Of a stretch of 64,000 nt of DNA, positions 19,682 to 29,631 are shown piece after piece. The notes under the pieces were generated by a model. That model saw only the letters and a program-made list of their open reading frames with translations, was not told the origin of the DNA and ran no database searches. How positions within the stretch are numbered: the stretch's first letter is position 1; each line of letters starts with the position of its first letter. The stretch is from PGZG01 sp046292765 (GTDB taxonomy: Bacteria; Pseudomonadota; Gammaproteobacteria; Pseudomonadales; Alcanivoracaceae). The position numbers were made by a program, and so were the translations under genes. Location: positions 124,001 through 188,000 of the forward strand of contig JBKBQA010000004.1 in the NCBI GenBank assembly GCA_046292765.1. Reading direction: 5' to 3'.

Positions 19682-20386
19682 GTGGATAACGCGCCGCGGG
19701 TGATGATTGTCGAGGATGATGAGCGCCTCGCCACCCTGACCAGTGATTACCTGAGTGCCAACGGTTTGTCCGTGACAGTGGTGGGCAATGGCAACGAGGC
19801 CATTCGCCGCATTCCCGCCGAGCAACCCGATCTGGTGGTGCTGGACCTGATGTTGCCGGGGGCGGACGGCCTGACCGTCTGCCGTGAGGTGCGACGCCAT
19901 TTCCGTAACCCGATCCTGATGCTGACGGCTCGCACCGACGACATGGACCAGATTCTGGGTCTGGAGATGGGGGCCGACGACTATGTGGCAAAGCCGGTCA
20001 AGCCGCGCCTGTTGCTGGCCCGGATCCGGGCGCTGCTGCGCCGGATCGAGTCCGACACTGAAACCCCACCCTCGCGACTCGAGTTTGGCAATCTGGTGAT
20101 CGACAATTCCGCCCGCGAGGTGATCCTGGAGGGCGCCTCTGTGGAGATGACCAGTGCCGAGTACGACCTGCTCTGGTTGCTGGCCTCCCATGCCGGTACC
20201 GTGCTGTCGCGAGAGACCATTTTCGAGCGTCTGCGTGGCATCCAGTACGACGGCCAGGACCGCTCCATTGATGTGCGCATTTCCCGCATTCGCCCCAAAG
20301 TCGGTGACGACCCGGATAACCCCAAGCGGATCAAGACGGTGCGCTCGAAGGGTTACCTGTTCGTTGCCGACATCAACGCTGGCTGA
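19682..20386 (+). CDS. rstA: OmpR-family response regulator (RstA-like)
   Basis: A 234-residue regulator with an N-terminal receiver domain (acidic pocket IVEDDE, phospho-acceptor Asp in LVVLDLMLPG, conserved Lys in DDYVAKPVKP) and a C-terminal winged-helix DNA-binding domain ending GYLFVAD. The GTG at 19682 is chosen because AAGGAG lies six bases upstream. A histidine kinase follows after 11 bp, and that pairing resembles E. coli RstA-RstB. Target genes are not evident from this window. Confidence 0.88.
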   Translation: MDNAPRVMIVEDDERLATLTSDYLSANGLSVTVVGNGNEAIRRIPAEQPDLVVLDLMLPGADGLTVCREVRRHFRNPILMLTARTDDMDQILGLEMGADDYVAKPVKPRLLLARIRALLRRIESDTETPPSRLEFGNLVIDNSAREVILEGASVEMTSAEYDLLWLLASHAGTVLSRETIFERLRGIQYDGQDRSIDVRISRIRPKVGDDPDNPKRIKTVRSKGYLFVADINAG

Positions 20387-20397
20387 GACCGCAGCCT

Positions 20398-22050
20398 TTG
20401 AACAGTATCTTCCTGCGTATTTATGGCGGCATGCTGGCAGCGGTGCTGGTGGTTGGTTCGATTGCCTACGGCGCCGTGCAGCTGGTTAACAGCTATCGTG
20501 CGGATATCTATCGCGAGCAGATGGCCCGCGGCACCTTCTACCTGATGGCGCGCGGTCTGCAACGCCAGCAGACGGTAGAAGAGCTGGAGCGTTGGCGGTT
20601 GGTGTTGGGCCGGCTGATGTCGGCAGAGATTGAGCTGCGGGTGCCGGCGGAAGTCGACTTCAATGACGAGGAGCGGCGTCGTTTGGCGAACGGGCGGGTG
20701 CTGATGCGCCTGCATGACAGTGAGGGCCACGCCGACATCTACTTCCAGTTGCCCGGCGAAGAGCGCTACCTCAGCACCCGCATGACACGGGTATCGGAGC
20801 AGCAGGCGCGAGCCACGGCGCTGCTCATTCTGGATGAATTGTCACAGTTCCCGAGCACGCGCTGGGATGAGGAATTCGCGCGCATTCAGAGTCACTTCGG
20901 TTATCCCCTTGATCGGGTTCCCTTCGAGAAGGTCAATCTGGATCGCGAGCAGCTGCTGCGACTCGAGCGTCGCGAAGTGGTGCTGGCCATTGATGAAAAC
21001 GCCAGTCGGGAGCAGTCCTCGGTGATGGTTTACGCGCCCATCGGCAGTACCGGTCGGGTACTGGTGATGGGGCCGATGCGTTTGTTCGAGAAGTATCCGG
21101 TGCAGATGCTTGTCATGGTCGGCAGCCTCGGTCTGGCAGCGATGGGATTGGCAGCCTATCTGTTGGTGAGGCCGCTGCAGAATCGACTGTTCCGCCTGGG
21201 TTCCGCAGTGGAGCGACTTGGCCGTGGTGATTTCAATGCCCGCGCCGACGCCAGCAGTCAGGATGCTATCGGCCAGTTGGCCTCCACCTTCAATGGCATG
21301 ACGGCACATATCCGCAGACTGATTGAATCACAACGGGAAATGACCCGCGCTGTGTCCCACGAACTGCGTACGCCGGTGGCGCGGCTGCGATTTGGTCTGG
21401 AAATGCTTGCTGACATCGATGATGCCGAGGAGCGACGCACCAGAGTCGAGGCGCTGGATCGCGACATTGATCAGCTCGATGAGCTGATCGACGAGATTCT
21501 CACCTTCGCCCGGCTGGAGGAGGGAAGCCCGGCGATCGACTTTTCCCCGATTGCGATGCCGGCCCTGCTGCAGCGACTGAAGGATGAGCTGTCGCCGATC
21601 AGCGCCGGTATTGATATTCAAATTGATGATGAAGCGCTGTCGCGTTTGGCACCCGAAGATGCCCACGCCGCCGGCAGTGAGCGGTACCTGCATCGGGTGC
21701 TGCAAAACCTGGTCACCAATGCGCTGCGCTATGCTGCCGGGCAGGTGGTGCTTCGTTACCGGGTGGACGGTGATCTGGCGGTGCTGGAAGTCGAGGATGA
21801 TGGTCCCGGTATTCCCGAGGACGACCGCGAGCGCATTTTCAAGCCGTTTGCCCGCCTCGATGAGAGCCGGCAGCGCAAAAGCGGCGGCTACGGCCTTGGC
21901 CTGTCGATTGTCCAGCGTATTGCCGAGTGGCATGGTGGCAGGGTTACTGTTCACGAAGGCCCCCTTGGCGGGGCGCTGTTCCGGATGGTCTGGCCGCGCC
22001 AGCACCGGGTTGGCGCCCATGTGCTGGGGCAGGCAGATAACACGCTGTAA
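20398..22050 (+). CDS. rstB: Sensor histidine kinase (RstB-like)
   Basis: A 550-residue inner-membrane kinase. One N-terminal membrane helix (about 5-27), a periplasmic domain (about 28-235) and a second helix (VMVGSLGLAAMGLAAYLLV) lead to a HAMP linker. The His-kinase core has the H box SHELRTPVARLRF, an N box QNLVTNALRYA, and G boxes DDGPGIP and GYGLGLSIV. It starts at TTG 20398, 11 bp after the regulator, and matches the RstB layout; the start codon is the only one that keeps the whole first helix. A strong terminator follows. Confidence 0.87.
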   Translation: MNSIFLRIYGGMLAAVLVVGSIAYGAVQLVNSYRADIYREQMARGTFYLMARGLQRQQTVEELERWRLVLGRLMSAEIELRVPAEVDFNDEERRRLANGRVLMRLHDSEGHADIYFQLPGEERYLSTRMTRVSEQQARATALLILDELSQFPSTRWDEEFARIQSHFGYPLDRVPFEKVNLDREQLLRLERREVVLAIDENASREQSSVMVYAPIGSTGRVLVMGPMRLFEKYPVQMLVMVGSLGLAAMGLAAYLLVRPLQNRLFRLGSAVERLGRGDFNARADASSQDAIGQLASTFNGMTAHIRRLIESQREMTRAVSHELRTPVARLRFGLEMLADIDDAEERRTRVEALDRDIDQLDELIDEILTFARLEEGSPAIDFSPIAMPALLQRLKDELSPISAGIDIQIDDEALSRLAPEDAHAAGSERYLHRVLQNLVTNALRYAAGQVVLRYRVDGDLAVLEVEDDGPGIPEDDRERIFKPFARLDESRQRKSGGYGLGLSIVQRIAEWHGGRVTVHEGPLGGALFRMVWPRQHRVGAHVLGQADNTL

Positions 22051-22149
22051 CAGGTCCTGACAAACGACTTACAGACAGCCCGGACGGGCGCAGACATACT
22101 GGCCCCGTAGCGTAAGTGTTTTACCCTGACTCCTTGGATGTGACCATTG

Positions 22150-22184
22150 AAAGCCCGCCCCGCACCGGCGGGCTTTTCTTTTTG
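22150..22184 (+). terminator. Intrinsic terminator after the two-component operon
   Basis: A 10-bp stem AAAGCCCGCC/GGCGGGCTTT closes a seven-base loop and is followed by a T-rich tail (TTTTCTTTTT). It lies about 100 bp after the kinase stop. The rest of 22051-22456 must contain the glpK promoter, but no clear operator is visible. Confidence 0.9.
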
Positions 22185-22456
22185 TCGCTTGACCACTGTC
22201 TTTATGTACAGTAGTCTGGCTCTCCCGGTGAGCACACAGCCCAGCTTCCCACTGCGACCACCACCCGGCTGACTGTGACTGATCTCCCCTGCGCCAGGGA
22301 CGGCGCTGCTCCCGGGACCTTTTTTTGCCACTGTGCCTGCCTGACCATCCGGATTGGCAGATACGCCGGGTCACAGTGATCCTCCTTTGCGTTACTCTTT
22401 CCGGTTTTAATCTGCCCGTCATCATTGTCCGGGCGACGCCATTCAGGGAGAGCTTC

Positions 22457-23950
22457 ATGTCTTGCCTTCTCGCCATAGACCAGGGCACCACCAGTTCCCG
22501 CGCCATCCTGTTCGATCACAGCGGGCGTCGTCTTGCTCAGGCCCAGCGTGAATTCCGACAGTACTACCCGGAGGATGGCTGGGTGGAGCACGATGCCGGC
22601 CAGATCTGGCAGGACTGCCTGCAGCTGTGCCGTCAGGTGCTCAAGGAGGCAGGTGTCGAGGCTCGTGGTGTGGCGGCGATCGGCATCACCAATCAGCGCG
22701 AGACCACGGTGTTGTGGGATCGGGCTACCGGCAAGCCGCTGGCGCCGGCCATCGTCTGGCAAGATCGTCGCACCGCCGGGCTGTGCGCCACGCTCAAGGC
22801 CGAGGGGCATGAAGAGCTGGTTCAGCAGCGCACCGGGCTGTTGCTCGATCCGTATTTTTCCGCCACCAAGCTGGCCTGGTTACTGGAACAGGTGCCAGGC
22901 GCGCGGCAGCGCGCCGAAGCCGGTGAGCTGGCCTTTGGCACCATCGACAGCTGGTTGCTGTGGAATCTGACCGGCGGTGAGGTGCATGCCACCGACGCCA
23001 CCAATGCCTCGCGCACGTTGCTGTTCGATATTCACCGCCAACGCTGGGATGAGGAGCTGCTGGCCCTGTTCAAGGTGCCCGCCGCAGTGCTGCCGGAGGT
23101 CCGGGACAGTGCTGCCGACTACGGTCGCACGGATCCGGCGCTGTTCGGTGGCGCCATTGCCGTGGCCGGCATGGCCGGGGATCAGCAGGCTGCATTGGTG
23201 GGGCAGGCCTGCTTCGCTCCGGGCATGGTCAAGAGTACCTATGGCACCGGCTGCTTTATGGTACTCAATACCGGCTCTCAAGCCGTGCGCTCCCGCAATC
23301 GTTTGCTGACCACCGTTGGCTATCGTCTCAACGGGGAAACCAGCTATGCCCTGGAAGGGTCCATCTTTGTTGCCGGTGCGGCGATCCAGTGGCTGCGTGA
23401 TGGCCTCAGACTGATCAACCATGCCAGTGAAACAGAGGCACTGGCGCGCAGTGTCGGCAGCAGTCGCGGTGTCTATCTGGTGCCGGCCTTCACCGGCATG
23501 GGCGCGCCCTGGTGGGACCCCCATGCCCGTGGCGCCCTGCTTGGCCTGACCCGGGATACCGGTATCGCCGAAGTGGTCACCGCCGGACTGGAGTCGGTCT
23601 GCTACCAGACTCTTGACCTGCTGGATGCCATGGCGGCGGACGCGGATGCGCGGCCCACCGCACTGCGGGTCGATGGCGGCATGGTGGTGAACAACTGGCT
23701 TACCCAGACTCTGGCAGATGTGCTGGGTGTGCGTGTTGACCGCCCGGTGGTCACGGAAACCACGGCGCTGGGGGCCGCGTATCTGGCCGGCCTTCAGGTC
23801 GGGGTGTTTGGTTCCCTTGAGGAGGTAGCGTCGCAGTGGCAGTGCGAGCGCAGTTTCCAGCCGTCGCTGGATGAGCGTACCCGGCAGGCCCGCCACGCCG
23901 GCTGGCGCCGGGCGGTGGCCCGGGTTTGCGAGGGCGTGAAGGGGGAGTGA
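22457..23950 (+). CDS. glpK: Glycerol kinase
   Basis: A 497-residue FGGY-family kinase that phosphorylates glycerol to glycerol 3-phosphate in the cytoplasm. The N-terminal phosphate-binding motif LAIDQGTTSSRAILFD, the FGGY signature region (GMVKSTYGTGCFMVLNTG) and the C-terminal motif GLESVCYQT plus LRVDGGMVVNNWL are all present, and length fits the family. The ATG at 22457 has GGGAG seven bases upstream. There is no glpF or glpD next to it. It is 219 bp upstream of the diguanylate cyclase pair. Confidence 0.97.
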   Translation: MSCLLAIDQGTTSSRAILFDHSGRRLAQAQREFRQYYPEDGWVEHDAGQIWQDCLQLCRQVLKEAGVEARGVAAIGITNQRETTVLWDRATGKPLAPAIVWQDRRTAGLCATLKAEGHEELVQQRTGLLLDPYFSATKLAWLLEQVPGARQRAEAGELAFGTIDSWLLWNLTGGEVHATDATNASRTLLFDIHRQRWDEELLALFKVPAAVLPEVRDSAADYGRTDPALFGGAIAVAGMAGDQQAALVGQACFAPGMVKSTYGTGCFMVLNTGSQAVRSRNRLLTTVGYRLNGETSYALEGSIFVAGAAIQWLRDGLRLINHASETEALARSVGSSRGVYLVPAFTGMGAPWWDPHARGALLGLTRDTGIAEVVTAGLESVCYQTLDLLDAMAADADARPTALRVDGGMVVNNWLTQTLADVLGVRVDRPVVTETTALGAAYLAGLQVGVFGSLEEVASQWQCERSFQPSLDERTRQARHAGWRRAVARVCEGVKGE

Positions 23951-23998
23951 TATCGGGCCGATATGACGGATGGACGGTCGATCAGGTCAGATAAGTGT

Positions 23999-24014
23999 TG
24001 TGATCTGGGTCACG
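23999..24014. promoter_or_regulatory. CRP/Vfr-like operator
   Basis: TGTGATCTGGGTCACG fits the CRP-family pattern TGTGA-N6-TCACA with one mismatch. It lies 170 bp upstream of the first GGDEF gene and just after glpK. It could activate the diguanylate cyclase pair. Confidence 0.5.
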
Positions 24015-24156
24015 CATTGTAATAAGATGGCATTAGGTGGTCCGATACTACTTTAGTAGTACGGACGACAAAGCCATCACCCGGCCCCGCGCCAAAATCA
24101 CCCTGGCGCCTAACGTGACCATCGCTCCCGCCGGCATGCCGGCGCCTTGCGGGAGC
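24008..24156 (+). ncRNA. Candidate structured 5' leader of the diguanylate cyclase operon
   Basis: Nested complementary segments are visible. GGTCACG (24008-24014) pairs with CGTGACC (24114-24120). Inside it, GATGGC (24026-24031) pairs with GCCATC (24073-24078) and encloses a 12-bp interrupted hairpin (24040-24066). GCGCCA (24089-24094) pairs with TGGCGC (24104-24109). A separate hairpin, GCTCCCG (24124-24130) with CGGGAGC (24150-24156), ends one base before the AGGAG of the next gene. The architecture is riboswitch-like, but the conserved c-di-GMP aptamer sequences were not found. The first stem overlaps the CRP-like dyad, so part of the symmetry may act as DNA. Confidence 0.4.
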
Positions 24157-24169
24157 AGGAGCTGCAGCC

Positions 24170-25276
24170 ATGCAAGGGACCATGGAACAGACAGAACTGG
24201 AACACACTGCCCGCCCCTGGAAGCTGGTGGGCACGGCGTTGCTTGGCGCTCTGGCGCACACGGCGGTGTGCTGGATTGCACTCCAGCTCGATTTCTTCCG
24301 TGGCTCTTCGGCGGCCTTCAATCAGCTGTTCGGGCTGATCTGGATGGGTCATGCGACCATTGCCCTGGTGCTGCTCAGCGGTCTCAACCGGCGCCTGCCG
24401 GACCCGTCGCTGTCGCTGCCCGTGGTACTGTGGTCGACGCTGGGTTTGCTGATATCAGCCTATTTCGTTGATCAGGTCCGGCTCTGTGTGATGGTGCTGT
24501 TTTTCGCCATTTTGCAGACCGGGGTATTCCGTCTGTCTTTTGCCTCGTTCCTGTCGGTAAGTGCGCTCTGTGTATTCGGTTATGGCGCCATTATCTGGCG
24601 TGTTTCTGCGCTCTATCCGGAAGCGATTGATGTCACGGCAGAGATGATCCAGTGGTCCGCCTTTACCCTGATTACGGTCGGTGCAGTGCTGGTGGCGAAC
24701 GAGATCTCCAGTATCCGCAGCCAACTGGTGGAACGTAATGGCCAGCTGGCCAAGATCGTCGATCGCATTCAGGACATGGCCATACGCGATGAGTTGACCG
24801 GCATGTACAACCGCCGTCATGCCACCGAGCGGCTCACCAAGATTCGTGAAATGGCCAACCGCAATGCTTTCAGTTTCATGGTGCTGTATGTGGATCTGGA
24901 TCACTTCAAGCGGGTCAACGACAACCATGGCCACCATGTTGGTGACGAGGTGCTACGTGAGTTCTCGTTGATGGTGCGCAACTCGCTGAGCGGCCGGGAT
25001 TTCGCTGCCCGCCTCGGTGGCGAGGAATTTCTGGTGGTGCTGGTAAAAACAGACCGGTCGCAGGGCCTGGTTGTGGCCGAGCAATTGCGGGAGGCAGTGA
25101 CGGCGCTGTCGTTCCCATCGGCACCCGGGTTGAAGATGAGTGCATCGCAGGGGGCGGCGGAGTTTATCAATGGCGAAAGTCTGGATCAGCTGCTGGCCCG
25201 GGCTGATGCTGCCCTGTATCGTGCCAAGCATGGTGGACGCAATCGCGTCTGCATGGCCACGGAGGAGCCTGCATGA
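24170..25276 (+). CDS. Membrane diguanylate cyclase, copy 1 (no I-site)
   Basis: A 368-residue protein with about five N-terminal membrane helices (residues 18-178), a short coiled linker, and a GGDEF domain (about 200-365) that makes c-di-GMP from two GTP. The active motif is RLGGEEF (283-287), with the Mg site in YVDLDHFKRVND. At the inhibitory-site position five residues before GGEEF it has SGRD, not RxxD, so product inhibition is probably lost. AGGAG at 24157-24161 supports the ATG at 24170. It overlaps copy 2 by ATGA. Confidence 0.92.
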   Translation: MQGTMEQTELEHTARPWKLVGTALLGALAHTAVCWIALQLDFFRGSSAAFNQLFGLIWMGHATIALVLLSGLNRRLPDPSLSLPVVLWSTLGLLISAYFVDQVRLCVMVLFFAILQTGVFRLSFASFLSVSALCVFGYGAIIWRVSALYPEAIDVTAEMIQWSAFTLITVGAVLVANEISSIRSQLVERNGQLAKIVDRIQDMAIRDELTGMYNRRHATERLTKIREMANRNAFSFMVLYVDLDHFKRVNDNHGHHVGDEVLREFSLMVRNSLSGRDFAARLGGEEFLVVLVKTDRSQGLVVAEQLREAVTALSFPSAPGLKMSASQGAAEFINGESLDQLLARADAALYRAKHGGRNRVCMATEEPA

Positions 25277-26445
25277 TTGCCGATCTGGAACGAGCCCAGC
25301 AACTGGCGATGAATGAGCGGCGACTGGCGCGCCGGCATGTCACGCTGGCGCTCGCAACCAGTGCTGTCCACACGGCGATCTGTGCTTTCTATCTTTGGGG
25401 TGGTTACTTTTCTGCTTCACTGCCTGTGTTCCTCGGTCTGTTTGCAGTGGTCTGGGTGGGCAATCTGGGGCTGATGGTGCTGGTGCGCAGCGGCATCACC
25501 GCGCGCCTCCGTGATCCGAGTCTGTCACTATGGATCGCGCTCTGGCTGACCACCGGCTTTTTGATCAGCATCTACTTTGTCGAGACGCCGGAGCAAAGCA
25601 CGGTGTTCGGGGAGGTGTCCACCGACGGTTTCCGCATCAGTGTCATGATGGTGTTCTTCGCCGCCATGCTGCTAGCATCGTTTCGACTCAATTTCTGGAG
25701 ACTGTCGGTACTGGCCATCTACGCCTCCGGCGGTTACGCACTGGTGCTGATGGCGGCATTTGCCGATCATGGCATACGTCTCAGTTTCACTGTGGAGTGG
25801 CTGCAGTGGTTGATCTTCTCGCTGACCGCGGCGGCGTTCTGCGTGACCGGTGCCGGTATCAACGCATTACGCAGTCGTTTGTCGACAAAGAACGAAGAGC
25901 TGGGGCGGGCGCTGGAGCAGGTGCGCGAGATGGCCATCCGCGATGAGCTCACCGGCCTGTTCAATCGTCGCCACATCATGGAAATTCTGCAGCAGCAGCA
26001 GGCTCTGGCAGACTCAGGTGACTACCGCTTCTGTCTCTGCTATCTCGATCTCGATCACTTCAAGCCGATCAATGATACCTACGGTCATGGTGTTGGCGAT
26101 CAGGTGTTGCGCCGCTTTGCCCGGCTGGTGCATGACTCCCTGCGCGAGGCGGATTACACCGGACGACTCGGTGGCGAAGAGTTTATTCTGGTGCTGAGCC
26201 AGACCGGCCTCGACGAGGCCTGGCAGGTGGCGGAGCGGCTGCGGCTCAGTCTGGAGAAGCAGTCATTTGCCGACTTGCATGCGGAGCTTAAGGTCACGGT
26301 GTCCATCGGCGTGTCGGAATACCGCATGGGAGAGGCTATTGACGAGGCACTCAACCGCGCTGACAGCTGTCTCTATCGGGCCAAGGATAGCGGCCGCAAC
26401 CGGGTAATCTGCGAAACCCATATGAATGCCGCCGCCAACGGCTGA
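25273..26445 (+). CDS. Membrane diguanylate cyclase, copy 2 (with I-site)
   Basis: A 390-residue paralogue of the preceding protein, with the same plan: several N-terminal membrane helices (about 22-195), a linker, and a GGDEF domain starting RDELTGLFNRRH. The catalytic motif is GGEEF (300-304). Here an RxxD inhibitory site (Arg291-Asp294) is correctly placed five residues before it, so c-di-GMP feedback inhibition is expected. The pair arose by tandem duplication and is translationally coupled. The membrane parts probably sense different or shared signals at the inner membrane. Confidence 0.92.
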   Translation: MIADLERAQQLAMNERRLARRHVTLALATSAVHTAICAFYLWGGYFSASLPVFLGLFAVVWVGNLGLMVLVRSGITARLRDPSLSLWIALWLTTGFLISIYFVETPEQSTVFGEVSTDGFRISVMMVFFAAMLLASFRLNFWRLSVLAIYASGGYALVLMAAFADHGIRLSFTVEWLQWLIFSLTAAAFCVTGAGINALRSRLSTKNEELGRALEQVREMAIRDELTGLFNRRHIMEILQQQQALADSGDYRFCLCYLDLDHFKPINDTYGHGVGDQVLRRFARLVHDSLREADYTGRLGGEEFILVLSQTGLDEAWQVAERLRLSLEKQSFADLHAELKVTVSIGVSEYRMGEAIDEALNRADSCLYRAKDSGRNRVICETHMNAAANG

Positions 26446-26448
26446 TGT

Positions 26449-26979
26449 TCACCATTGCTGCGGGACTTTCCTCAGGTCAGACAGGTCGTAACCCTCCTGT
26501 TGCAAAAAATCCAGCATGGCCTGATAGGTGCCGTCATCAATAGCGGGCCGCCGCGCCATGACCCAGACGTAATCCCGTTTCTGTCTGCCGATGATGGTGG
26601 TCTGGTAGTCGTCGTCCAGCCAGATAATCCGGAAGTCGGCCCGGAACGGCCACAGGAACTGCATCTTCCAGACAGCATTTGAGGGATCATCGGTCACCCG
26701 GGCGGTGGGGGTGTAGCGCTTCTGTTCGCCGTCGGCGCTGCCCCGGCGGAAGGTAAAGGTGGTGGCAATGGAGCCATCGCTGTTGAGATCGTAGCGCTCG
26801 ATGCCGTTCCAGGCGTGGCGCTCGGGCGGCAGGGGGATGTGGGCAATAACGTACCAGTCTCCCATGAAGCGTGGAATGTCCACCGGCCCTGCGAGGCTGA
26901 TGGGAGCAAGTCGCTGGCTTTGGCAGCCCCCCAGACTGAGCACAATCAGCGACAGCAGCAACATCCGCAACACAGGCAA
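26449..26979 (-). CDS. blc: Outer-membrane lipocalin lipoprotein (Blc-like)
   Basis: A 176-residue lipoprotein. The signal peptide ends in a lipobox (LSLGGC, Cys19). The lipocalin GxW motif follows as FMGDWYVIA, and the C-terminal portion contains the conserved barrel strands with RDYVWVMARRP. E. coli Blc binds lysophospholipids and is anchored in the outer membrane; a role in envelope lipid handling is inferred. It converges with the diguanylate cyclase operon, leaving only 3 bp between stops. Confidence 0.9.
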   Translation of the reverse strand: MPVLRMLLLSLIVLSLGGCQSQRLAPISLAGPVDIPRFMGDWYVIAHIPLPPERHAWNGIERYDLNSDGSIATTFTFRRGSADGEQKRYTPTARVTDDPSNAVWKMQFLWPFRADFRIIWLDDDYQTTIIGRQKRDYVWVMARRPAIDDGTYQAMLDFLQQEGYDLSDLRKVPQQW

Positions 26980-27048
26980 TCTCCTCTCAACATGCGAAGA
27001 TGCAAGCGTGACGCAGTGGTCAACAAGAGCCTGTGAAGGCCCAAAAAA

Positions 27049-27068
27049 AACCCCGCCGAAGCGGGGTT
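27049..27068 (-). terminator. Intrinsic terminator of groEL
   Basis: On the minus strand an 8-bp stem (AACCCCGC/GCGGGGTT) with a TTCG tetraloop runs into a T8 tract. It starts about 28 bp after the groEL stop. Confidence 0.93.
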
Positions 27069-27095
27069 TCCTCTGGGTCGGTGTGGCCGGGCTGC

Positions 27096-28757
<1,662 letters not shown>

Positions 28758-28797
28758 GGTCGTATTCCCTTGATTGTTCGGTTTGCGAGATGGTGGA

Positions 28798-29088
28798 TCA
28801 GCCTTCAATCACGGCGAGGATTTCGTTCTCGCTCATGATCAGCAGTTCTTCACCATTCACTTTGACGGTATTGCCGGCGTACTGGCCGAAGATCACCTTG
28901 TCGCCTGCCTTGACGTCTATCGGGCGCACTTCACCTTTTTCATTGACCTTGCCTTTACCGGCGGCGATGACCACACCACGGCTCGGTTTCTCGGCAGCGG
29001 AGCCCGGCAGGACGATGCCACCGGCGGTTTTGGTTTCTTCCTCCTCGCGGCGTACCAGGACGCGATCGTGCAAAGGACGGATGTTCAT
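28798..29088 (-). CDS. groS: Co-chaperonin GroES
   Basis: A 96-residue lid protein of the chaperonin. It begins MNIRPLHDRVLVRR and contains the mobile-loop segment (ETKTAGGIVLPGSA) that contacts GroEL. The ATG at 29088 follows an AAGGAGATA stretch and gives the family length; the upstream open frame is not conserved. It is the first gene of the groESL operon. Confidence 0.99.
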   Translation of the reverse strand: MNIRPLHDRVLVRREEEETKTAGGIVLPGSAAEKPSRGVVIAAGKGKVNEKGEVRPIDVKAGDKVIFGQYAGNTVKVNGEELLIMSENEILAVIEG

Positions 29089-29182
29089 TGCTGTGTATCT
29101 CCTTGTTGATGTCTCGCAACTGGGAACCGGCGGGGATCTGGGCCCACCGGGTGGCCGGGCTGGCACTCAGGGCTGCTGAGTG

Positions 29183-29209
29183 TTAGCACTCGGCCTTGGC
29201 GAGTGCCAA
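29183..29209. promoter_or_regulatory. CIRCE operator (HrcA site) of groESL
   Basis: TTAGCACTC, nine bases, then GAGTGCCAA. This is the CIRCE inverted repeat with exact 9-bp spacing and one mismatch in the second half. It directly overlaps the start region of the groESL promoter, so HrcA bound here would block transcription until heat shock. Confidence 0.93.
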
Positions 29210-29236
29210 TCATAGTGACCGGGGTGGCCGAGTCAA
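29209..29236 (-). promoter_or_regulatory. Sigma-70 promoter of groESL
   Basis: Minus-strand -35 TTGACT (RC of 29231-29236), 16-bp spacer, and -10 TATGAT (RC of 29209-29214). The -10 box runs straight into the CIRCE operator. No clear sigma-32 promoter is seen. Confidence 0.75.
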
Positions 29237-29631
29237 TGGTTGTCGCTCACCAGTGGTGGCCTTTATGGGGGTGGCTGGGGGTGTTTCAAGGGGGCGGGTC
29301 TGTTTGGGTCTGGCAGTGAGCGTCTCTGGCCAGAGGGAGTGTTGCGGATTGCCGGGACACGCCGTGAACCCGTCCCTGGGGGCTTGCGTTCGGCATCCAT
29401 GCCTCACACAGTCCCGGCAATCCGCAACACTCCCTCCGGCCTCGCATTGTCTTTTTTTCGTCATTTCAGTCGCTTGCAAGTAGCGGAATGTGAGGCCCTC
29501 ACTGCCAAACCAAAGCGAAAATAAAAGAAAGGTGCCGCGATGGCAGAACAGGCTGAGCGATCCTGTCATGGCGAGCGCTCGTCCCGGTGACCATAATCGC
29601 CGCTTCGTCAGAGCTGATTCGGGAGCGCAAC
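29237..29631. other. 395-bp region between groES promoter and SDR gene, largely repeat element
   Basis: No gene is seen. Most of the stretch is copy B of the palindromic element (29304-29514). The part next to the SDR gene contains its ribosome site (GGGAG, 29621-29625) but no obvious hexamer pair. Confidence 0.6.
29304..29514 (-). repeat. Palindromic intergenic element, copy B
   Basis: The inner inverted repeat is 29329-29358 with 29411-29440: 30-bp arms with one mismatch. The core at 29359-29410 matches the reverse complement of the copy A core with two substitutions. The arms do not match copy A except for the innermost CCGGGA and a few outer positions. An outer inverted repeat, CAGTGAG/CTCACTG with neighbouring bases (29304-29320 and 29498-29514, 15 of 17 paired), resembles the GTTCACTGC tail of copy A. 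One side contains a T7 run after the arm, so it could also stop transcription. Confidence 0.85.

Noticed and set aside
23950..23964. ATATCGG/CCGATAT hairpin right after the glpK stop as a terminator
   Set aside because: The stem is AT-rich and no T tract follows; read-through toward the downstream genes is possible.
24008..24120. c-di-GMP-I riboswitch at the start of the diguanylate cyclase leader
   Set aside because: The helical layout is suggestive, but the conserved aptamer stretches around GCAAA-like and tetraloop-receptor positions do not align; left as an unassigned structured leader.
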